Below are positions 58,196 to 64,000 of a stretch of DNA of 64,000 bases, one piece after another (the stretch's first letter is position 1; every line of letters begins with the position of its first letter). The notes below the pieces were generated by a model. That model was given only the letters and a program-made list of their open reading frames with translations, had not been told where the DNA came from and did not search any database. The stretch spans positions 20,677 through 84,676 of the forward strand of contig JAFMDO010000002.1 in the NCBI GenBank assembly GCA_017857245.1, in the 5' to 3' direction. The position numbers and the translations under genes are program-made. Source of the stretch: Pontimonas sp. GTDB taxonomy: Bacteria; Actinomycetota; Actinomycetes; Actinomycetales; Microbacteriaceae.

Positions 58196-58977
58196 GATGT
58201 CCGCTTATTGCGGGTAACTGGAAAATGAATTTGGACCACCTACAGTCCATTGCCTTCGTTCAAAAACTCGGGTGGGCGCTGAAAGACGCTAAGTATGTCG
58301 AATCCAATGTCGAGGTGGCGCTGTTTCCACCCTTCACCGACCTGCGATCGGTCCAAACCCTTATCAACGCAGACTCCTTGCCCTTCGCCTTCGGCGCCCA
58401 GGACCTATCGATGTTTGATGACGGCGCCCACACCGGTGACATCTCGGGCCTGTTTCTGAAGGCTTTGGAATGCAGCTACGTCATTGTGGGGCACTCGGAA
58501 CGCCGGGCAGATCACAGTGAAGACGACGCGATCGTCGCCGCTAAATCCCGCGCCGCCATCCGGCACTCACTGGTTCCGATTGTCTGTGTCGGCGAGACCG
58601 CTGAGGACCTCGAGACCCACGGGGCTGCAAAGATTCCGGTGGAGCAGCTCACCAAAGTTCTGGAGGCCCTTGATGCTAAGGACAACTACGTCGTCGCCTA
58701 CGAGCCCGTTTGGGCGATCGGGTCTGGACAAGCTGCAACGCCCGACCAGGCCAATGACGTCGCAGCTGCGCTCCGTGAAACGATCGCGCAGGTTCATGGC
58801 TCTGAGAGAGCAGAAGCCACGAGAATTCTTTATGGCGGCTCTGTCAAGGCCGCCAACATTGCCTCCCTGATGAAGCGCCCGGACGTCGATGGCGCACTCG
58901 TCGGGGGCGCAAGCCTGGATGTGAGCGAATTTAGTTCGATCATTCAGTTCCCCAAACACGTCACGCTAGACTCGTAA
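58183..58977 (+). CDS. tpiA: Triosephosphate isomerase
   Basis: 264-aa TIM barrel. Catalytic Lys in AGNWKMN, His in IVGHSERR, Glu in AYEPVWAIGSGQAATPDQA and phosphate site GGSVKAANIASL. Starts at ATG 58183 inside the end of pgk with GGAG upstream. Confidence 0.97.
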   Translation: MATLRCPLIAGNWKMNLDHLQSIAFVQKLGWALKDAKYVESNVEVALFPPFTDLRSVQTLINADSLPFAFGAQDLSMFDDGAHTGDISGLFLKALECSYVIVGHSERRADHSEDDAIVAAKSRAAIRHSLVPIVCVGETAEDLETHGAAKIPVEQLTKVLEALDAKDNYVVAYEPVWAIGSGQAATPDQANDVAAALRETIAQVHGSERAEATRILYGGSVKAANIASLMKRPDVDGALVGGASLDVSEFSSIIQFPKHVTLDS

Positions 58978-58992
58978 TTTCGCCCAAGCGTT

Positions 58993-58998
58993 TATGAT
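58993..58998 (+). promoter_or_regulatory. -10 box for secG-rbpA
   Basis: TATGAT in the 44-base tpiA-secG gap; a start near 59005 leaves a 17-base leader with AGGAGGT. This is the closest match to TATAAT-type boxes in the window. Confidence 0.45.
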
Positions 58999-59021
58999 GG
59001 GTGTTTACCCAGGAGGTATCA

Positions 59022-59267
59022 GTGGAAATTTTGCGCGTTGTTTTGCAAGTGGTGCTGGGCTTGACCAGCATCGTGTTGACGCTGATGATCCTGCTGCACC
59101 GTGGACGCGGGGGCGGTCTCTCCGACATGTTTGGTGGGGGCGTAACCTCCAACCTGGGCTCTTCGGGTGTTGCAGAACGAAATCTTAACCGCATCACCGT
59201 GATCGTGGCCCTCATTTGGGTCTCGAGCATCGTGACTCTCGGTCTCTTTACCCGGTTCGACGTTTAG
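59022..59267 (+). CDS. secG: Preprotein translocase subunit SecG
   Basis: 81 aa from GTG 59022 (AGGAGGT upstream); the 59001 start of the ORF track lies before the ribosome site. Two membrane spans (about 4-24 and 55-75) around the conserved cytoplasmic loop LLHRGRGGGLSDMFGGGV. It assists SecYEG protein export. The TAG stop also supplies the TAGGAG ribosome site of rbpA. Confidence 0.93.
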   Translation: MEILRVVLQVVLGLTSIVLTLMILLHRGRGGGLSDMFGGGVTSNLGSSGVAERNLNRITVIVALIWVSSIVTLGLFTRFDV

Positions 59268-59276
59268 GAGTAACAG

Positions 59277-59633
59277 GTGGCATCAGGCGGAAGTGCAATC
59301 AGGGGAACCCGTGTCGGTTCTGGACCTATGGGGGAGCAGGACCGCGGAATCCAGGCGGCCCGCATTACCGTGTCGTATTGGGACGCCATGGGAAACGAAA
59401 CCGTGCGCCACTTTTCAGCAGAAGTCGCCCCGGAAGACATTCCCGAACTGATCGATTCCCCCACCACAGGGCTTCCCGCCGGACGCGATAAGGCCAATCC
59501 TCCCGTTCTTGCTTCCAACGAGCCCTACAAGACGCACCTGGCGTATGTGAAAGAGCGTAGAACAGAGAAAGAAGCCAAGCAGATCCTCGATGACGCGCTC
59601 GAAAACTTGCGCGTGAAAAAAGGTCGTCGCTAG
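59277..59633 (+). CDS. rbpA: RNA polymerase-binding protein RbpA
   Basis: 118 aa, actinobacterial transcription activator that binds SigA and beta. The N-terminal tail and basic linker (GTRVGSGPMGEQDRG) and the C-terminal sigma-interacting helices (YKTHLAYVKERRTEKEAKQILDDALENLRVKK) are clear. The core has no Cys at all, so the zinc site found in Streptomyces RbpA is missing, as in M. tuberculosis, and the middle is divergent (DSPTTGLPAGRDKAN). GTG start. Its stop overlaps the pgi stop on the other strand. Confidence 0.87.
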   Translation: MASGGSAIRGTRVGSGPMGEQDRGIQAARITVSYWDAMGNETVRHFSAEVAPEDIPELIDSPTTGLPAGRDKANPPVLASNEPYKTHLAYVKERRTEKEAKQILDDALENLRVKKGRR

Positions 59634-61177
59634 CCCTTCAGCGCCTCCCACAGCCGGGGGAGCTGTTGGCTCGTCGCTGTGATGCTCAGCACCGCTAAAC
59701 CGGCGTCTGCGAGCACCTGAGCATCTCCGTGGGCTTGCGCCACGAGCAGGGTGCCAAGGTCAAAGTCTCTTCCCGGGATACTGAGAGAAGAATCCGGGGT
59801 TTGAATCACCTGGAGAAAGACGCCCTCTGGCGGTCCGCCTTTGTGGAGCTGGCCGGTGGAATGGAGGAACCGAGGACCAAAGCCCACAGTGATGGGTCGA
59901 CCTGTGGCGCTTTCCACGCTCCGTCGGGCGTCGTTCCAGGGTTCGACGAGTCCGTGGTCACCGAATACGCAGAACGCCCCGTAGGAGCGCTCCTGGAGGA
60001 GAGAGCGCCACCACGACATCAGACCGTGAACCGTCGCAACCTCCGGGGGAATGCCAGCAGGTGACCACAGCGACATACCCTCCAGCACCGTTTCCCCTCG
60101 GAGGCCCCGGGTGGAGGATTCTAGGAGTTCTTTCGCAGCAGCTTTGGCGCTCTCGACGTTGGGCTGATCAAAGGGATTGACGCCCAACATCTGGCAGGCA
60201 AGAGCCGTTGCCACCTCCCAGATCAGAAAATGTTCTCCGAGCGTTGCCTCCAGGGTCACTTCTGAAGGGTTCTGGCCATCGCCCACCGTGATGGCATCGC
60301 TAATGTCCGACAGACTTGAGTCCACCACTGGCAAGAGGCCCTGGCCTTCTTTGCCGGTGGACTCGGCCACCAATTGCTCGACCCAGTCGCCCAACCCGGG
60401 CAATCTGTTATGCGGCTTAAGGAGAAGCTTGTTGTGTTCGGGGTAGCCGGCTGCGAGTGCAGCACCCAGGACGAGCCCGGGGTTGTCGGAACGATCGAGG
60501 CGGCAAGCCTCCCACGCATCAGTGGCATCAGCGAGAATTCTCCGCACATCGATGCCGGCCAGGCACGCCGGAACCAGACCAAAAGGGCTGAGGGCGGAGA
60601 ATCGACCGCCAATGTTCGCATCCCCTGTAAAGACTCGATACCCGGCGCTCACCGCCTCCTGGTGCAGAGGCGAGTCCGGGTCGGTGACAATCACTATGCG
60701 TTCTGCGGGGTTGAGTCCTTGGGATGTTAAAGCGGATTCGAAGAGGCGACGCTGTGAGTCTGTTTCCAATGTGCCACCGGACTTGGAGGACACCACCACC
60801 ACGGTGTGGGAGAGATCACCGCCCACCACAGGGGAGAGTTGATCGGGATGGGTCGAATCGACGATCCGCAGGTCCACACCCGCCTGTTTTGCCATGACCT
60901 CTGGGGCAAGCGATGATCCCCCCATTCCGCAAAGGATGACCGAGGTGACGCCTTGTTGGGCAAGCTTCACCCGGAATGTCTCTAATTCCTCCACCAGAGG
61001 AAGCCATCGCGACGGGTTGTCCACCCAACCCAAACGGTGGGTGGCCTCGGACTCAGCGGCCTTGCCCCACAGGCGCGCGTCTTTTTCAAAGAGGCGGGAG
61101 GCAAAGTGATCGGTGACCGCACCGTCAATCCACCGTTGTGCTGCTGCACCGAGCTGAGAACTGAGGCCAATCTTCAT
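59630..61177 (-). CDS. pgi: Glucose-6-phosphate isomerase
   Basis: 515 aa, two SIS domains. CGMGGSSLAPEVMAK, VVVSSKSGGTLETDSQRRLFE and GGRFSALSPFGLVPACLAG match the Pgi variant found in actinobacterial tkt-tal-pgi operons rather than the E. coli-like enzyme. Interconverts glucose-6-P and fructose-6-P. Read after tal on the minus strand with a two-base spacer. Its TAG stop and that of rbpA are the two strands of one CTAG at 59630-59633. Confidence 0.92.
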   Translation of the reverse strand: MKIGLSSQLGAAAQRWIDGAVTDHFASRLFEKDARLWGKAAESEATHRLGWVDNPSRWLPLVEELETFRVKLAQQGVTSVILCGMGGSSLAPEVMAKQAGVDLRIVDSTHPDQLSPVVGGDLSHTVVVVSSKSGGTLETDSQRRLFESALTSQGLNPAERIVIVTDPDSPLHQEAVSAGYRVFTGDANIGGRFSALSPFGLVPACLAGIDVRRILADATDAWEACRLDRSDNPGLVLGAALAAGYPEHNKLLLKPHNRLPGLGDWVEQLVAESTGKEGQGLLPVVDSSLSDISDAITVGDGQNPSEVTLEATLGEHFLIWEVATALACQMLGVNPFDQPNVESAKAAAKELLESSTRGLRGETVLEGMSLWSPAGIPPEVATVHGLMSWWRSLLQERSYGAFCVFGDHGLVEPWNDARRSVESATGRPITVGFGPRFLHSTGQLHKGGPPEGVFLQVIQTPDSSLSIPGRDFDLGTLLVAQAHGDAQVLADAGLAVLSITATSQQLPRLWEALKG

Positions 61178-61179
61178 TG

Positions 61180-62283
61180 CTAGGAGCCCTGCATGGCCTT
61201 GGTCACGGTGTCGAGTAGCTCGTGCCAGGAAGCAATGAATTTCGCTACCCCGTCGCGCTCGAGTTCATCGGTCACTCCGTCCATCGAAATTCCGAGCTCA
61301 GCCAGAGCAGCCATCGTTGCCCGCGCGCCATCGAAATATCCGTGAACACGATCACCATTCACTCCACCATCGCGGGCCGTGGCTAGCAGTGTTTTTTCCG
61401 GCATCGTGTTGACGGTGTGGGCAACTGCGAGCTCGGTCACATACAGCGCCTCCGGCAAGGTGGGGTCCTTCACCCCGGTGGAGGCCCAGAGTGGCCTCTG
61501 GGGGTTCATTCCAGCGGCAACTAGGCGCAGAGCCTCAGGGCTTCCATGGAGATGCTCGAAGAGTTCGTAGGCCAGCCTGGCGTTGGCGATGGCAGCCTGG
61601 GATTTAAGCTTCAGAGCCTCGGGGGTGCCGATTTCCTCCAGCTGAGGGTCGATGGCGGCGTCAACCCGGGAGACGAAGAACGAGGCAACCGAGTGAATGG
61701 TGGAAATGTCGTGGCCGTTATCAACCGCCGCGGCAATGCCTTTGAGGTAGGCATCAATGACCGCCCGATACCGTTCCAGACTGAAAATAAGGGTCACATT
61801 CACCGAAATTCCCTGCCCCAGCACCTGGGTGATTGCAGGAATTCCTGCCAGGGTTGCGGGAATCTTGACCATCAGGTTGGGCCGATCAACCTTCTTCGAC
61901 AATTCAATGGCTTGAGCCACGGTGGCATCGGTGTCGTGAGCAAGAGTGGGCGAGACTTCCAACGACACGCGTCCATCGATGCCGCCAGTGGCGTCATACG
62001 TCGCTTGCAACACATCACAAGCACCTTGAACATCGGCCACCATAATCGCAAAGGCTGCTTCTTCTGCGGACAGACCATCCACGGCCATGGTCCGAATGTC
62101 TTCGCGGTAGGAATCACTTCCCGCAAGCGACCCGGCAAAAATAGTGGGGTTGCTGGTGACACCGACCACGGTGTGGTTGTCCATCAAGCCCTGAAGGGAA
62201 CCAGAAGTCAACCGGTCTTTGGAGAGGTCGTCGAGCCAAATGCTGACGCCGATGTCTGCAAGCTGTTGGGTGGAGGTAGTCAT
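61180..62283 (-). CDS. tal: Transaldolase
   Basis: 367 aa, actinobacterial long transaldolase. The Schiff-base Lys is in NLMVKIPATLAGI, preceded by VSLEVSPTLAHDTDATVAQA and followed by INVTLIFSLERY. Transfers dihydroxyacetone units in the pentose phosphate pathway. ATGA overlap with the tkt stop indicates coupled translation of tkt-tal-pgi. Confidence 0.95.
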   Translation of the reverse strand: MTTSTQQLADIGVSIWLDDLSKDRLTSGSLQGLMDNHTVVGVTSNPTIFAGSLAGSDSYREDIRTMAVDGLSAEEAAFAIMVADVQGACDVLQATYDATGGIDGRVSLEVSPTLAHDTDATVAQAIELSKKVDRPNLMVKIPATLAGIPAITQVLGQGISVNVTLIFSLERYRAVIDAYLKGIAAAVDNGHDISTIHSVASFFVSRVDAAIDPQLEEIGTPEALKLKSQAAIANARLAYELFEHLHGSPEALRLVAAGMNPQRPLWASTGVKDPTLPEALYVTELAVAHTVNTMPEKTLLATARDGGVNGDRVHGYFDGARATMAALAELGISMDGVTDELERDGVAKFIASWHELLDTVTKAMQGS

Positions 62284-64000
62284 GATGATGCCCTTCGGAT
62301 CGAATCGAGGCTGGACTTCGCTGCCTCGACCACTGCTTCGGTGGTCAGACCAAATTTGCGAAACAGGGTGGCAGCGTCCGCTGAGGCCCCGAAGTGCTCG
62401 AGTGACACTGCGCGTCCGTGATCACCGAGGAAGCGATACCAACTCTGTGCAATACCGGCTTCTACACTGACACGAGCTTTCACAGTCGGCGGCAACACGG
62501 ACTCGCGATAGGCGCCATCCTGCTGGTCAAACCATTCCACGCACGGCATCGACACTACGCGCGTCGGGTGCCCGGCTGATTCGAGGGTCGAGCGCGCCTC
62601 AAGCGCCAGGGACACTTCTGAGCCCGTGGCGATCAGAATAACCTCCGGGCTGCTCGAAGCATCCTGCAGCACATATCCGCCGCGGGCGGTAAATCTTGGG
62701 TGGGCGAGAGTCTCTGCGGTAGCTTCGCCAACACCCCTGGCAGGCGTGGGTAGACCCTGACGAGTGAGCGCGAGCCCCGCGGGCCCATCGCGCTTTTCCA
62801 GAATAGTTTTCCACGCCCACGCTGTCTCGTTGGCATCGCCAGGGCGCACAACGTCGAGGCCTGGGATCGCGCGCAAACTTGCGAGCTGCTCGACGGGCTG
62901 GTGAGTGGGACCATCCTCACCGACTCCGATGGAGTCGTGAGTCCACACATAGAGCGCCGGCACCTTCATGAGTGCTGCCAGGCGAACGGCGGGCCTCATG
63001 TATTCGCTAAAAATGAGGAATGTGCCAGCAAAAGCACGGGTGGGACCGTGGAGGACGATGCCATTGACGATGGCTCCCATTGCGTGCTCGCGGATGCCAA
63101 AGTGCAGCACCCGCCCATAGGGGTCGGCGCTCCATTCAGAGGTGGAGTGATGAGTTGGGGCAAAAGACTTCGCCCCCTTAATAGTGGTGAGGTTTGAGCC
63201 CGCCAGGTCGGCGGAGCCTCCCCACAGTTCGGGTAAGACAGCAGCGAGAGCGTTGAGGACGGTTCCTGACGCCTGCCTGGTGGCAATCGATGATCCAGAC
63301 TCGAAAACGGGCAGCTGCTGCTCGAGATCTGGCATCTCGCCAGCGAGAAGTCGCTCCAACAGTGCTTTGCGCTCGGGGTTCGCCGCGGCCCAGGTGTCAA
63401 AGCGAACATCCCAGCGTTCTCGGGCGAGGGCTGCGCGCTCCCGAAGGCCTCGGGTGTGCTCCAGAACTTCTGCGGGGACAAAGAAGGACTCGTCCTCGGG
63501 GAGGCCGAGTGTCTTCTTGAGCCCGGCGACCTCATCCGCACCGAGCGCAGACCCGTGAATTCCCCCCGTGTTCTGTTTGGTGGGAGAGGGCCAACCAATA
63601 ATGGTCTTGAGCGTTATCAGAGACGGCTTGCCGATTTCTTTTTTGGATAGTTCAATGGCTTCCATCAGGGCATCCGTGTCTTCGGAGTAGTTGTCTCCCA
63701 AGCCAAAGTCCACGGTATGGACGTCCCAGCCATACGCCTCGTAGCGGGCGGAGACATCCTCGGAAAATGCGATGTCCACATCGTCTTCGATTGAAATCTG
63801 GTTGGCGTCATAAAAGACAATGAGGTTGCCGAGTTCCTGATGTCCAGCCAAAGATGCTGCCTCAGCGGACACGCCCTCCTGCAGGTCTCCATCACCGGCG
63901 ATGACATAGGTGAAGTGGTCGAAGGGAGATTCACCCCGCGGGGCATCGGGGTCGAAGAGACCACGTTCGAAGCGCTGCGCATACGCGAAACCAGTCGCTG
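62280..64000 (-). CDS. tkt: Transketolase (N-terminal part outside window)
   Basis: 572 residues of transketolase are visible, open at the window end; the ORF-track start at 63872 is an internal GTG inside the ThDP motif GDGDLQEGVSAEAASLAGHQ. Visible: ThDP binding, FDANQISIED-like YDANQIS, TIIGWPSPTKQNTGGIHGSAL, pyrimidine domain FGIREHAMGAIVNG, THDSIGVGEDGPTHQPVEQL, and the C-terminal domain. Transfers two-carbon units; with rpe and tal it gives the non-oxidative pentose phosphate pathway. Confidence 0.96.
   Translation of the reverse strand, partial: ATGFAYAQRFERGLFDPDAPRGESPFDHFTYVIAGDGDLQEGVSAEAASLAGHQELGNLIVFYDANQISIEDDVDIAFSEDVSARYEAYGWDVHTVDFGLGDNYSEDTDALMEAIELSKKEIGKPSLITLKTIIGWPSPTKQNTGGIHGSALGADEVAGLKKTLGLPEDESFFVPAEVLEHTRGLRERAALARERWDVRFDTWAAANPERKALLERLLAGEMPDLEQQLPVFESGSSIATRQASGTVLNALAAVLPELWGGSADLAGSNLTTIKGAKSFAPTHHSTSEWSADPYGRVLHFGIREHAMGAIVNGIVLHGPTRAFAGTFLIFSEYMRPAVRLAALMKVPALYVWTHDSIGVGEDGPTHQPVEQLASLRAIPGLDVVRPGDANETAWAWKTILEKRDGPAGLALTRQGLPTPARGVGEATAETLAHPRFTARGGYVLQDASSSPEVILIATGSEVSLALEARSTLESAGHPTRVVSMPCVEWFDQQDGAYRESVLPPTVKARVSVEAGIAQSWYRFLGDHGRAVSLEHFGASADAATLFRKFGLTTEAVVEAAKSSLDSIRRASS

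Noticed and set aside
61546-62421. 291-residue plus-strand ORF opposite tal and tkt
   Set aside because: Low-complexity shadow of tal read on the other strand; no family features, and both tal and tkt are certain.

Overview
The window reads as one contiguous piece of chromosome from a streamlined actinobacterium, most likely a small-genome member of the Microbacteriaceae (Luna-lineage or Pontimonas-like; this placement is inference from gene content and order). The support is: moderately high GC (by eye roughly 58-60%), actinobacterial marker genes (RbpA, WhiA, an mIHF-type domain, a PdtaR-like ANTAR regulator, an HGxxP-type small membrane protein, a PriA without ATPase motifs), and a gene order that largely follows the known Mycobacterium order (alaS-ruvX-mltG-aro-efp-nusB; pyr operon-mihF/gmk-rpoZ-coaBC-metK-priA-fmt-rsmB-rpe; his-trp-lgt-gltBD-pyk; ANTAR regulator-polA-rpsA-coaE-uvrB-uvrA; uvrC-rapZ-whiA-gap-pgk-tpiA-secG; tal-tkt). 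I see no mobile element, phage, CRISPR array, toxin cassette or defence island, and no stretch over 300 bases without a gene. Most genes abut or overlap by 4 bases (ATGA or GTGA), so large parts are probably translationally coupled operons.

Layout. 1-7013: end of alaS, ruvX, mltG, the shikimate/chorismate genes aroE-C-K-B-Q, then efp and nusB. 7014-16745: pyrimidine operon pyrR-pyrB-pyrC-(membrane PH-like protein)-carA-carB-pyrF, running into an mIHF-guanylate kinase fusion and rpoZ; the pyrR leader carries a good match to the PyrR RNA-binding motif. 16751-24448: coaBC, metK, priA, fmt, rsmB, rpe and an FKBP prolyl isomerase. 24465-31760: fused his-trp run hisE-G-F-I-trpE-(Trp membrane protein)-(HGxxP protein)-trpC-B-A, which makes histidine and tryptophan intermediates together with genes located elsewhere. 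31788-40413: lgt, glutamate synthase gltBD, pyruvate kinase and a tRNA-Leu(CAA) on the minus strand. 40460-55223: ANTAR response regulator, a thioesterase on the minus strand, polA, rpsA, coaE, the excision repair genes uvrB, uvrA, uvrC, then rapZ and whiA. 55283-64000: sodA, the glycolytic run gap-pgk-tpiA, secG, rbpA, and on the minus strand pgi, tal and the 3' part of tkt.

I did not find an undescribed multi-gene system here; this is core metabolism. What stands out is how the genes are expressed and compacted: (i) a repeated TANNNT-N6-RTG arrangement placing a -10 box exactly where transcription would begin at the start codon, in ten or eleven genes; (ii) several cases where the upstream gene's TAG stop is itself the first half of that -10 box; (iii) rpsA whose conserved N-terminus has no ATG, GTG or TTG and seems to start at ATC behind a structured leader; (iv) a one-polypeptide mIHF-guanylate kinase; and (v) apparent losses of genes normally found at two junctions (yvcK between rapZ and whiA; zwf-opcA-pgl between pgi and rbpA).
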